Shown one piece after another: positions 9,663 to 18,605 of a DNA stretch of 64,000 nucleotides. The notes under the pieces were generated by a model that did not search any database, had not been told where the DNA came from, and worked only from the letters and a program-made list of their open reading frames with translations. The position numbers and the translations under genes were made by a program. The DNA is taken from positions 1 through 64,000 of the forward strand of contig JAPDPQ010000005.1 in the NCBI GenBank assembly GCA_034506395.1, in the 5' to 3' direction. The stretch is from a candidate division KSB1 bacterium (GTDB lineage Bacteria > Zhuqueibacterota > Zhuqueibacteria > Thermofontimicrobiales > Thermofontimicrobiaceae). How positions within the stretch are numbered: position 1 is the stretch's first letter; the number at the start of each line of letters is the position of its first letter.

Positions 9663-9699
9663 AAAAGCCGTTGGGAAAACCTCCTCCCAACGGCTTTTT
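9663..9699 (-). terminator. Intrinsic terminator after the 438-aa propeller gene
   Basis: A perfect stem, AAAAGCCGTTGGGA paired with TCCCAACGGCTTTT around an eight-base loop, lies 27 bp past the stop codon at 9726. The 3' arm runs into T on both strands, so it could work in both directions. It separates this gene from the golvesin gene downstream. Confidence 0.88.
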
Positions 9700-9725
9700 C
9701 TTTTGGAAACGATGCTGCAAAACAA

Positions 9726-11042
9726 CTACTTCACAAGTGTCATTGATTTTGTCATCAACTGGCCATCGACCTTTAATCGATAGAAATAGGTACCAGTTGG
9801 TAGCCCAGTGGCATCAAAGGGAATATCGTATCGACCTTCTTCCATATTCTGGCTGACCAGCGTCTTGACCTCGCGGCCATTAATATCATATATCTTAAGT
9901 TCAACAAAGCCTCGCTTAGCCAGCGTGAACGGAATGGTTGTAGTCGGATTGAATGGGTTAGGATAGTTCTGCAACAGACTGTAATTTCGAACTACTTCAC
10001 CGTTTTCAACCCTAATAACGCCAGTGTAAGGATTAGCGTTCTTCCATTTCTTTACTAAGCCACCATCGAAGTCATTGGTTAGTGCATACCAGACACCACC
10101 TTCTTCCCAGAAAATGACGCCGCGTGGTGAATAAAAAGTCCCACCATCTGCTGGAACATTTGCATCAAATTTACCTTTGCTCTTTCCGATGCTATCGACA
10201 ATGGCCCAGCCTTTTTTCGGATCTAAGGCGTACCAGCCGGTAAAATCATTCGCACCGACATCCCAATAGGTTCCAACCCACATCATGCCCCAGGGATCCC
10301 AATCCAGGCACTGGCCCCACATGACCTTGTCAGGAGTTGTGCCAAAGGTATCCACTGGTGCGTACGTGCCATCAGGACCATCATCGCTGTGCCAATGGAC
10401 AACGCCATTTCGGCCAGAGTATATCTTGCCAAAATAAACATCTTTGCCATCCTTGCTGACAAGCACGCTTCGCTGCAATCCCAGGTTGGTATCAGCCACA
10501 AAAGAATATAGCTGCAGATCCTTATCGAAGATGTAGGCAGGGTTGCCACTCGCAACATGAGCAAGATATACATAGCCATTTTCATCGGCTGCGCCTTCAG
10601 TAAGAGAGGCAGCTGGTTTTGGTTTCACCTTGCCAGTGACCTCAGCACTAAAAGTAGCTGGATCGAGCGTCTGGTAATTGATCCGCCACATTTCATCATA
10701 GGCCGAATGAAATATATTGCCCTCATTGTCAAGCGCATCCCCTCGACAGCCATTATACAACGTATCAATCTGCCCAGTGGCATGCTTTAAAAAGCGAACT
10801 TTGGCATACACAGAGCCATCTTGATTATAAACCCAAATCGGTTTAATTCGTATAGGAGTACCATCTGGTTTAAAAATGGTATCGGTATAAGCATATGATC
10901 CAACCCAAATCTTGCCATCGCCTGTTTTTACAATCCCATGAGGTTGTGCGATTGTTGCAAAATCGCCAACGTATTCCCATTGCGCCAGCGCTAAGCTTGA
11001 GACCATTAATAGCGCTACAACTGTGTAGAAAACTTTTTTCAT
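9726..11042 (-). CDS. Secreted beta-propeller protein with T9SS sorting domain
   Basis: 438 residues from the ATG at 11042, chosen because GGAGG stands six bases upstream and the product then begins with a clean signal peptide (MKKVFYTVVALL...LALA). The open frame extends 20 codons further without an RBS. The body has NHL/SMP-30-like blades (repeated G-x-I/V-W-V-G and D-x-x-G-N-I strands). The last ~85 residues are a type A T9SS sorting domain (NYPNPFNPTTTIPF..., ending LVK). It should be exported by T9SS. No enzymatic motif is visible. It is followed by a strong terminator and preceded by a 303-bp gap, so it is probably a single-gene unit. Confidence 0.82.
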   Translation of the reverse strand: MKKVFYTVVALLMVSSLALAQWEYVGDFATIAQPHGIVKTGDGKIWVGSYAYTDTIFKPDGTPIRIKPIWVYNQDGSVYAKVRFLKHATGQIDTLYNGCRGDALDNEGNIFHSAYDEMWRINYQTLDPATFSAEVTGKVKPKPAASLTEGAADENGYVYLAHVASGNPAYIFDKDLQLYSFVADTNLGLQRSVLVSKDGKDVYFGKIYSGRNGVVHWHSDDGPDGTYAPVDTFGTTPDKVMWGQCLDWDPWGMMWVGTYWDVGANDFTGWYALDPKKGWAIVDSIGKSKGKFDANVPADGGTFYSPRGVIFWEEGGVWYALTNDFDGGLVKKWKNANPYTGVIRVENGEVVRNYSLLQNYPNPFNPTTTIPFTLAKRGFVELKIYDINGREVKTLVSQNMEEGRYDIPFDATGLPTGTYFYRLKVDGQLMTKSMTLVK

Positions 11043-11173
11043 TTCATTCCTCCAAAATTTGTGTTGATAAAAAAACTCAATCCATCCAATTAATAAAACC
11101 ATTTAAAACCGGAGATTTTTGGTTTCTCCGTGCTGACAATACATCTCGGTATCTGCATGACTTTTGGTTCTCA

Positions 11174-11248
11174 TTTTTGACAGACCGATTCAAATTGACC
11201 AATGGGATTCATGAAAATCCGAACGGAGCAAAGACGGCTTGTCAAAAA
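11174..11248. repeat. 75-bp nested inverted repeat in an intergenic gap
   Basis: TTTTTGACA (11174-11182) is the reverse complement of TGTCAAAAA (11240-11248). Inside, 'ggatt' and 'aatcc' form a second short inverted pair. This is the only structure seen in the 303-bp gap 11043-11345. The left arm also resembles a -35 TTGACA on both strands, but no convincing -10 follows. Function is not clear. Confidence 0.45.
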
Positions 11249-11345
11249 TGATTGAGCCATCAAGTTGCAGATCTCGAAATCATGTTTGCTACGCTATTTT
11301 GTTGCTATCACCTCCTTCATCTCTTAACTCCGCACACCATTATTA

Positions 11346-12533
11346 TCATGGTCGCCCGTAATACGGCGCTCCTTCTTTAAGCATATTGATTTTGATCACT
11401 CTTCGTTTCTTGGCATCATCGCTGCGCCTCGCGACATACAGGAACTGCTTGGAACCCCAGGAGAGCGAATTGCTGCTCGGCTCCAATACGCCGGGGTAAA
11501 GCGGCTCGAATTTACCATCAGGATAAATTGCGACAATGGCGGCTGCCGCATTGGTGCCCACATACATCACCCCATCTGCACCAAAAGTAATAGATAAGAT
11601 TTCAGCATTTGCTTCAAAATGGCTCGACCAATCGAAATAGAGCTCATTCGGCCCCAGTTTATTGTCAGCCAATAACCGGTTGCGCCAGATCATTTGCTTG
11701 TTCGCAACCTTGTCCAGCCCGCCGACATAGACATAACCATTGAACACGCGGACCGCTTTGATGTAGGTGCTTGGATAAAGCGCTGCGCTGAAGCTGGTGC
11801 CATTGGTTTGAATGGCAAACAGGCTGTCGCCATTGCCCCCGGCATAGATCACGCCATTGGGAGAGAAATCGAGATCATAAATGGCGCCTTTGGCTGTGAG
11901 CCATTGGGCGGCATTCCCTCCCCCAGCAGGGACTTTATAAAGGTTTCGCGTGTTTCGGGCAATGTAGAGCGCACCGTCTGGGCCAAACTTCATCCCCGAA
12001 AACAGCGGAAAAGTGGCGGAACCATAATCCACTTTGGTTTCATCAGGCGCTATTTTCACGATCTTCCGAGAAGCCAGCGCCACATATACGTTTTCATTTT
12101 TGTCGCATTCCACCAACAATGGCTCATCAAAATCCCCAAAGCCGCCGTACTCGCCAACACCACGGACTAATTTGTAAGGCACTTGATTACTGAATGAAAT
12201 GGCACCCATCACAGCGACCTTGATGGTTGTGGCATCAGCCACAAAGTTGGGGCTTTGAACAACCAGTTGCGTCTCGCTCGCTTCAAGTACTGGCGTCTTG
12301 GTCTTGCCAAAATAGACAAAATTATGCTCCTTCACCGGTGAAAAATGCTGCCCGAGAATCTTGATCGTCACAATTCCTGCTAAGGCGCTATCAGCAGGTT
12401 CCACCGCCGTGATCACCGGATCCGGATTATAGCTACTATTGGGATTATAGAGACTGGCGGGCTTCTCTATATCACATCCCAGGGCAATCAACCCGACCAG
12501 CAACAGCAATCCCATTCCCTTCAATTTATCCAT
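11346..12533 (-). CDS. IPT/TIG-domain beta-propeller lipoprotein, cassette A
   Basis: 395 residues. A lipoprotein signal ends in the lipobox IALG-Cys20. An IPT/TIG Ig-like domain (about 38-125: PVITAVEPADSALAG..., ILGQHFSP) precedes an NHL/SMP-30-like propeller of about 260 residues (blades such as GPDGALYIAR, SPNGVIYAGG, GADGVMYVG). It is a close paralogue of the lipoprotein at 18606-19793; both share VEPSS/'LSWGSKQFLYV...RR'-type ends. GAGGAG lies six bases before the ATG. It is last in its cassette, 224 bp after the ~700-aa protein gene. It is expected to be anchored in the outer membrane, possibly exposed as a binding partner of the receptor (inference). Confidence 0.85.
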   Translation of the reverse strand: MDKLKGMGLLLLVGLIALGCDIEKPASLYNPNSSYNPDPVITAVEPADSALAGIVTIKILGQHFSPVKEHNFVYFGKTKTPVLEASETQLVVQSPNFVADATTIKVAVMGAISFSNQVPYKLVRGVGEYGGFGDFDEPLLVECDKNENVYVALASRKIVKIAPDETKVDYGSATFPLFSGMKFGPDGALYIARNTRNLYKVPAGGGNAAQWLTAKGAIYDLDFSPNGVIYAGGNGDSLFAIQTNGTSFSAALYPSTYIKAVRVFNGYVYVGGLDKVANKQMIWRNRLLADNKLGPNELYFDWSSHFEANAEILSITFGADGVMYVGTNAAAAIVAIYPDGKFEPLYPGVLEPSSNSLSWGSKQFLYVARRSDDAKKRRVIKINMLKEGAPYYGRP

Positions 12534-12639
12534 TTATGACTCCTCACGCTTGATAATTCTATTAACTGCTTCAAATCGTAAAATCCAAGCTCTTCACGGA
12601 ACGGAACAAGGAAGCAATTTCAGTTTTTATGAATTAAAA

Positions 12640-12664
12640 GATTCCTCGCTGCGCTCGGAATGAC
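12640..12664. repeat. Short dispersed-type repeat 'gattcctcgctgcgctcggaatgac'-like element
   Basis: The sequence around 12640-12664 is an imperfect palindrome (attcc...ggaat with a GC-rich centre). It resembles the short 'attcctcgct...cggaatgac' elements commonly dispersed in intergenic regions of many bacterial genomes. That link is recalled, not searched. Only one copy is in this window. Confidence 0.4.
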
Positions 12665-12701
12665 TATTTTCTTTCATTTCACAATTGTCATCAGGTATAG
12701 A

Positions 12702-12754
12702 CCACTGATAACTGATCACTGATAACTGATTACTGATTGCTGAAAACTGATCAT
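12702..12754. repeat. Short degenerate tandem repeat, unit about 14-15 bp
   Basis: Repeated 'ctgataactgatca/tta' words run for about 50 bp just upstream of the cassette A lipoprotein gene, immediately past the stop of the 710-aa gene (stop at 12758). A degenerate relative ('attgataactggttactg') lies at about 4996-5017. It is simple sequence and probably arose by slippage. Confidence 0.6.
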
Positions 12755-12757
12755 AGA

Positions 12758-14890
12758 CTAACGGATAATTACAAACTTCCGAAACGCACTCTCACCCTTT
12801 TTGTACAACAACTGTTTAGTTTCAGGGTCATAATAATCTTCAGTCACTTCAAAATGGGCAATATAAACGCCACTGACGACAACCTGACGGGACGAGGTCA
12901 CCGAATTCCATGTTTCATCACCGCTGCCATTGGTGTGCTCGATGGTTTGGATCAGATCGCCGCGCTCGGTAAAGATGCGAATGATGCATCGGGCGGGAAT
13001 GTCCAAAAATGTGATCTTATCAGGCTCGCCCAGATATTGCAGCCCTCGTGCCTTGATGTTGTAAGGGTTCGGCACTACGCGGATATCTTTCAGCGAGGTA
13101 CCAGCTTTTCTGCGCAAATAGGCTGGTTCAGTCGTTCGAGTATAGAAGCGACCGCTGTGAAGCTTACCTGGGGGGTTGGCCTCCCCGGTGGTGTTGTTTC
13201 GCCCATCATTGACCGCGACCAGATAATAATAATAAGAGAATCCACGGGCTGCCTGGGTATCGTCGTATTGATTGGTTCCTGGCGGCAAACTGGCAATTTT
13301 CTCAAACACCGTATCCGGCCGGCTGACGGCGCGATATACCTCGTATCCCGCAAATCCAGGCTCGGACTCAGATTCGCTCAATGTCCATGATAAACGAATG
13401 CGATCGCCACCTGATTCCACGTTGAACACCGCAGGTGGCAATGGTGGCTGAGGAATATTATAATTGAGATCGAAATTCCGTTTGGCCCGGCCAAAGGTCA
13501 ACATGATAGAATCTTTTCCTGTGTAGACCCAGGCATTTTTATACACATTGCGATCCGTCGTGGTACTGCCATCGGGCAAAGTATAAGGCGCATTCTGCTG
13601 CAACCAGTTGCGCCCGACCAGTTCGCACATGGGACGACTGAGCCCGTTGATGCCCTCGGCCTCCACAATGCGGACGCTCTGGCCCGGCTCCAGATCAAAG
13701 GGACCATAACAGATCCAAACGTTCGTGCCACCACCATCATTATGCACGGTAAACGGATCTGGATTGGTGGCCATATAGGCTTCGTCCATGCGATTGGTGC
13801 CGCCCAGTCCATTATAAGGCTTGCCGCTGAGCATCTCATAAAGCTGAATCATCTTGGGCATATCCGAGGGTTGCAAATTGCCCAGGCTGGGATAGGTGTC
13901 CCCCGCATGCCAGCCAAGCACAGCCGGCTGATTAGGATCGTCGCTCTTATCAGTCGCGCTTTTGTCCACATGCAAAATAGCCGTCCCAGCAAACTGAGGA
14001 GCGGTTAATCGCCCCGGAGCTGTTAACATTGGCGCACCGATATTGTCATAAGTATTTACTGCAGATTGTCCAGCCCAGCTAAAACCGCAGCGGATCCATT
14101 GTACAATTGGGTTCGCCTCCGTGATCTTTTCGCCGACATGCAGCGGATAATCCTCACCGCGCTTGGTAACCCAGCTATGCTTGCCCCATACCTGGCCGTC
14201 GCCGATCCGCTCCCCTCCTTCACGACAGACACTATAACGCTGTCCCCAGCCGATCCGGACGCCTTTCAACGGTCGGTTCAATTCGATCTCGTCATCGTAA
14301 TCAGTATTGCCAGTGTTGGTCAATGTGTATTCGCAGATGAAATAGTTATCGTGATACTGCTGGCTGAAGAACATGATCTTTCTCGTGAACGTGAGTCCGA
14401 GAGATGTGTTGATCACATTCAAAATGACCCGATCCGCCACGATGTTGGGATCTATTTCATCCACATCACCAAGATACGGGGCAGTGAGATTGTTCCCGTC
14501 CACATAAACCAGCGGAGGTGGAAACTTGGCGATCTGCTTCAGCACCATTGGGAACAACGACAAATCCACGTGGTCAAGAATGATCGTGATGCCATAAGCT
14601 TCCCAAAATTGGCCCTTTTCATCCGTGAAATCCTTGGCCGCGATCCAAGCGCGTTTGATTACGGCGTTGTCCTGCTTCGGGTAATCGGCTGGCCAAATCA
14701 GGCCTTCGTAATAGACGTTGTTCCAGGCTCGCTCGCGACCATAGGCAGAAAAATAATTTTGCAGCGAGCCAATCCGCACATACCTTCGCTCTGTGCCAGC
14801 CACCTGGCCCGCAGCATCGGGCAACTCGATGGCAATCTGAGAGATCAACACTACCAAAATAATCGTTAGCCATTTGATGTTCATTTTCAT
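12758..14890 (-). CDS. ~700-aa secreted protein with Fn3-like and FlgD/T9SS-like C-terminal domain, cassette A
   Basis: 710 residues with a signal peptide (1-28). It is homologous over its length to the proteins at 20902-23016 and 27903-29978. Shared blocks are a start with 'VGSLHNWYS'-like sequence (here IGSLQNYFSAYG), 'AWIAAKDFTD', 'FSQQYHDNYFICEYTLTNTGN', 'LHVDKSATDKSDDPNQP', 'GPFDLEPGQSVRIVEAEGI' and 'GGDRIRLSW'. A fibronectin III-like domain (about 490-580) precedes a C-terminal FlgD-like fold that begins RVVPNPYN and ends in KFVIIR. This is a variant of the T9SS sorting tail, not the NYPNPFN form. No catalytic motif is recognised. It sits 154 bp after the receptor gene, with AGGA 7 nt before its ATG. 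It is probably secreted and paired with the receptor. Confidence 0.78.
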   Translation of the reverse strand: MKMNIKWLTIILVVLISQIAIELPDAAGQVAGTERRYVRIGSLQNYFSAYGRERAWNNVYYEGLIWPADYPKQDNAVIKRAWIAAKDFTDEKGQFWEAYGITIILDHVDLSLFPMVLKQIAKFPPPLVYVDGNNLTAPYLGDVDEIDPNIVADRVILNVINTSLGLTFTRKIMFFSQQYHDNYFICEYTLTNTGNTDYDDEIELNRPLKGVRIGWGQRYSVCREGGERIGDGQVWGKHSWVTKRGEDYPLHVGEKITEANPIVQWIRCGFSWAGQSAVNTYDNIGAPMLTAPGRLTAPQFAGTAILHVDKSATDKSDDPNQPAVLGWHAGDTYPSLGNLQPSDMPKMIQLYEMLSGKPYNGLGGTNRMDEAYMATNPDPFTVHNDGGGTNVWICYGPFDLEPGQSVRIVEAEGINGLSRPMCELVGRNWLQQNAPYTLPDGSTTTDRNVYKNAWVYTGKDSIMLTFGRAKRNFDLNYNIPQPPLPPAVFNVESGGDRIRLSWTLSESESEPGFAGYEVYRAVSRPDTVFEKIASLPPGTNQYDDTQAARGFSYYYYLVAVNDGRNNTTGEANPPGKLHSGRFYTRTTEPAYLRRKAGTSLKDIRVVPNPYNIKARGLQYLGEPDKITFLDIPARCIIRIFTERGDLIQTIEHTNGSGDETWNSVTSSRQVVVSGVYIAHFEVTEDYYDPETKQLLYKKGESAFRKFVIIR

Positions 14891-15010
14891 CTCTTATTCC
14901 TATTTTTCAATGATAAATTTCTTGAGTCCACATCTAAAATGCCGAGAGCCCCTTCAATTGTCTTCAGTGTTCGGATAATGGCTCTTTACCACATTGCTGC
15001 TGTTGGAACC

Positions 15011-15044
15011 CTTCAATCGCAATGCCATAGGATGTCGATTGAAG
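15011..15044 (-). promoter_or_regulatory. Intercistronic hairpin abutting the cassette A receptor stop codon
   Basis: CTTCAATCG (15011-15019) pairs perfectly with CGATTGAAG (15036-15044), and the receptor stop codon starts at the next base. No T-run follows on the minus strand. A structure like this may stabilise the receptor mRNA or partly terminate, lowering expression of downstream genes. Confidence 0.6.
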
Positions 15045-18000
15045 CTAAAAACTGAATTTTAACCCAAATTTGATGTCCCGGGGATTCAGGAACGTGAAAT
15101 AGGTCAAATTCGGCATGTCGATATACGCCTTGGTGTCCAAAATTCGCTTCAAATCGGCTTCGGTTTTGGTTGGATCACTGGGATCATACCGTTCATATTT
15201 CACCCCAGGTTTCCGATATTCGCCAATACGATCGTGCCCATGTTCTGGCCCCTCTTCCCAGGAGAAATGCAGCGATTCCATATAATCGAGATAATCGTAA
15301 TTGTTGGCAAAGCCAGCATAATTGAGGAATTTGAAATTGAATAGATTGGTCACATCCAGATAGAGCTGAAATTCATAGCGATCGATTCGAACCGATTTGG
15401 TGAGCCGCATGTCGACATTATAGGTGTCTTTCCATCGGACATTATCAACGACCCCAGGAATATTATGGGGATTATAGGTGGCGTATGCCCCTGCGCGCCA
15501 ATTCGCCAGCAGGTTTAGGTTCCAGTTGCCCAGCCATTTGTGGCCTAACCAAACTGGACCGAAATCACTAGGCGTGTGAATATCGATGTTAAATCGCGCA
15601 TACGGCTGGGGCCGGGGTTTAGATTGATATGGGTTATTGCGCAGATAATCCCGCTGTTTATTCGGGTCCTCATAGTATCGCTGCAGCCCGAAATAGCCCG
15701 ATGTCGCCACATCATAAGTGTAGTTGACAAAGCCAGTGAGCCAGCGGCCAGCGGTTTTGCTGAGCGTCAGCTCGAAGCCACGGATATCTTCGTAATTGTT
15801 ATTGGTCGCCTTGCTGTATTGAACCGAAGCATTGATATTTTCATAATAAACCCAGCCAGGCTGATTAGTGATGTCTTTATAATATGCCGCCAGATTGAGC
15901 AGGAACAGGTCGAACAAATTTTGGCTGTAGCCCAGTTCGTAGGCCACGGTTTTCTCGAGCACCATATCGGGATTGCCGATCGTAGTGACCAGACCGTTAT
16001 ATTCGCGCTGCAACCTGAAACGATACGTGGACGACGGCTCTTGAGTGAAATGGCCATAGTTGAAATAGAGCTTGGAATTCACTGTGATGGGATGAGATAT
16101 GCCCAGTCTGGGGCTGAGATGCCAGGTGGCCTTCGCTTTCGTGGTCGGGATATCGGTCTCAATTCGCTTTCCGAAACCTTCTTTGAAATACTTGTCATAA
16201 TCGGACAATTGATATACAACACCATTGGGATCAGAATAGTCCAGTCGTAATCCCAGATTGGCGATGAATCCCTCAAACTCCAATTTGTCCTGCACGAAAG
16301 CACCAATGCGATACGGGAACCGATGATATACCTGAGTGCGATTCCATGTGGTCATCCCAGGATTCTCGGTATAGGATTTGATATTGAGATCATCGTAGAC
16401 GATCTCGAAGCCGGTCTTGAGCTGGTTCACGCGATTCAATTGGCTGGTGAAACTGGCCTGAAGTTTGGTAGTGGTATTAATGCTTTTATCGCGGCCTAGG
16501 TTCATCCAGCCACCCATGATCATGCCGTCAATTCCCGTAACGCCATAGCCCCAATAGCCATAGGGCGCCTCATCCACAAAATAGCCGGGAACTGGTTCGT
16601 ATTTTTTAGTCGTATCCCGGAGCGCCATTTGAAAGGTTTTGTAGCGATTGATATTGTGCTGAAAGTTGATCTCATAGAAAGTTTTTGGGCTAAGCGTATG
16701 GGTCAGCTTAAAGCCGAACATACTGCGATAAATGTCGCTGGGACTGTAGTATCCGGGCATATATAGTTTGGCGTCGCCGCTGCTGCTTTCAATGAGATCG
16801 GCGATTTCGCTGTTGTACCGAAGTACCCGACCTGTTGGGGTTGTCGTCCAGTCATACGGTGAAACGGAGAACACCTCGCTGTACACCCCGGTCAAAATGA
16901 GCTTGAGCGTTGGGTTGATATCCGAGGTGAGCTTGAGCTGGGTTGAATTATCGATATAGCTGTCCCTGGACAGCGGATAGATGAACATTTCCCGCTCCTG
17001 GAAATGGGACATGAAAAAGCGAAGATCGCCCAGCCTTTTGCCAATGATCGGCACTGGACCACCAAGGCTGCCATCGATGACGTAATCGGGCTTCACAATA
17101 TCGCCGCGCCGACGATGCTGCCATTCCCATAATTTTTTAGCGCCTTCTGGAGTGAGATCGTTTTTGGGATCGTTATCGCGCACTGTGGCATCGGATACAG
17201 CGATCCAACCCTCGAAAATCGGATATTGTCGCTGAGTATAAGCGTCCCAGGCGCCATTGGTGGTCCCAGTCCAGCAAACTTCAGGATCCATATATGGCCG
17301 GGTGAAATAGGTGTATGGATCGTAAATGGAAGGGCCGAAGTGTTTCTTTGCTGGTGGTCGATATTGCGCCGTGATCGCCCCATTATAGCGAACCCGGTCC
17401 CCTTCTTTCGTGACCACATTGATCACCCCAGAGCGGATGTTGCCGTATTCAGCATTGAAACCGCCGGTCTGGATTTTCATCTCCTGAATCGCATTGAGGC
17501 TGAAAGCGGTGACGGGCACATTGGCGCGCTCATCGTTGAGCGAGAGCCCATCGACCAAAAAGCCGGTCTGTCGCGCCGCGCCGCCCCGAATGATCGGTCC
17601 CTCGCTCCCTTGCTCGATACCCGCTTGAAGCACCAACACCCCATCCACATGCTTGACCGGCAGGGTCTCAATTTTCTTGAAATCGATGTGAATTTCGCTG
17701 GCCGAAACATCCTTCACCACCATGGGGCGTTCTGCTACCACCACGACTTCGCCCATTTCCAAAGCCTGGGGCCGCATGCTGAAATTCACCGTCGTCGTCA
17801 AATCGATCTTCACGATCACGTTCTGTGTGGTCACAGTAGCATAGCCTATCATCGCGGCCTTTAAAGTGTATGTCCCTGGTGGCACATTCAAAATCACATA
17901 ATTGCCCTTGAGATCGGTGGCCGAGCCCATTGTGGTGCCTTCGATGACAACATTTACTCCAGGCAATCCACCCCCGGTCTCCGCATCGATAATCTGCCCC

Positions 18001-18083
18001 GCGATTTTACCGGTAATGCCAGCGAACGCCACCGAGCTCATCATGATCATATATAAGCTGATAACGATTAGTGCTTTTTTCAC
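15045..18083 (-). CDS. TonB-dependent outer-membrane receptor, cassette A
   Basis: 1012 residues from a GTG at 18083, chosen because it gives a clean signal peptide (VKKALIVISLYMIMMSSVAFA) with GGGAG 9 nt upstream. The frame extends 31 codons further without signal-peptide character. Residues about 24-110 are a carboxypeptidase-regulatory-like domain (GKIAGQIIDAETG...GYVILNVPPGTYTL-type). A plug domain follows (VVVVAERPMVVKDVSAS; RGGAARQTGFLVDGLSL; TGGFNAEYGNIRSGVINVVTKEG). The rest is a 22-strand-type barrel ending in aromatic ...KFGLKFSF. It imports a ligand across the outer membrane using TonB energy; the ligand is unknown. The SusC-like N-terminal domain would fit glycans or peptides. It heads cassette A, but no clear promoter was found upstream. 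Confidence 0.9.
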   Translation of the reverse strand: MKKALIVISLYMIMMSSVAFAGITGKIAGQIIDAETGGGLPGVNVVIEGTTMGSATDLKGNYVILNVPPGTYTLKAAMIGYATVTTQNVIVKIDLTTTVNFSMRPQALEMGEVVVVAERPMVVKDVSASEIHIDFKKIETLPVKHVDGVLVLQAGIEQGSEGPIIRGGAARQTGFLVDGLSLNDERANVPVTAFSLNAIQEMKIQTGGFNAEYGNIRSGVINVVTKEGDRVRYNGAITAQYRPPAKKHFGPSIYDPYTYFTRPYMDPEVCWTGTTNGAWDAYTQRQYPIFEGWIAVSDATVRDNDPKNDLTPEGAKKLWEWQHRRRGDIVKPDYVIDGSLGGPVPIIGKRLGDLRFFMSHFQEREMFIYPLSRDSYIDNSTQLKLTSDINPTLKLILTGVYSEVFSVSPYDWTTTPTGRVLRYNSEIADLIESSSGDAKLYMPGYYSPSDIYRSMFGFKLTHTLSPKTFYEINFQHNINRYKTFQMALRDTTKKYEPVPGYFVDEAPYGYWGYGVTGIDGMIMGGWMNLGRDKSINTTTKLQASFTSQLNRVNQLKTGFEIVYDDLNIKSYTENPGMTTWNRTQVYHRFPYRIGAFVQDKLEFEGFIANLGLRLDYSDPNGVVYQLSDYDKYFKEGFGKRIETDIPTTKAKATWHLSPRLGISHPITVNSKLYFNYGHFTQEPSSTYRFRLQREYNGLVTTIGNPDMVLEKTVAYELGYSQNLFDLFLLNLAAYYKDITNQPGWVYYENINASVQYSKATNNNYEDIRGFELTLSKTAGRWLTGFVNYTYDVATSGYFGLQRYYEDPNKQRDYLRNNPYQSKPRPQPYARFNIDIHTPSDFGPVWLGHKWLGNWNLNLLANWRAGAYATYNPHNIPGVVDNVRWKDTYNVDMRLTKSVRIDRYEFQLYLDVTNLFNFKFLNYAGFANNYDYLDYMESLHFSWEEGPEHGHDRIGEYRKPGVKYERYDPSDPTKTEADLKRILDTKAYIDMPNLTYFTFLNPRDIKFGLKFSF

Positions 18084-18605
18084 GGTATCTGCTCCCAAAT
18101 TTGTAATGATAAATTCCGTTCCCCCTGCCGCATATCCCCCTTTCGAACTCTCAGCCGATGATGCTCGCCCCTTCATCTGTATCTTGCTATGCCATATCGC
18201 TCACCAAATCACTTTGGTCATCCCTGGCTGAGTTGTCTTTTTATTAAGCTCTATTCGCTGCACCTAATTTCATAAGAATCTTAATCTGTCCCAGATCGCC
18301 GTTTTTGTATATTGCCTGAATGGACCTTCCTTCGCTGTTTTGAGCCGCAAAAAGGAAAATTCTAATTAGCAAACCAATTTCCGTTTTTCAGAACATGCAA
18401 TAAACTGGCTTCACAAAATTTCTTTACCCAAAACAATCATCACCCGGATTATCATCTTATTTTGGCGAATTGGTCGATCAGTCTTACCCAAATTACAAAT
18501 TACAGCTGCCATGCTTAATGAAAATTTTGATGATTGATCCATGCCCTTTCCATTCAGCCCAGTGGACAGATCCAATCAGATGCCGGCGAATGGGATGATA
18601 TCTCA
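18084..18605. other. Gap of 522 bp between cassettes A and B, no gene seen
   Basis: No ORF, RNA or repeat of note. A run 'aaaattttgatgattgatcc' (18521-18540) matches a similar stretch upstream of the cassette C ~700-aa gene (29986-30004), which may be a shared site or a duplication remnant. No -35/-10 pair as good as those of cassettes B and C is visible, so the cassette A start site is undetermined. Confidence 0.4.

Noticed and set aside
9507-9725. 72-codon minus-strand frame upstream of the golvesin gene
   Set aside because: It reads through the intrinsic terminator at 9663-9699 and has no RBS or homology.
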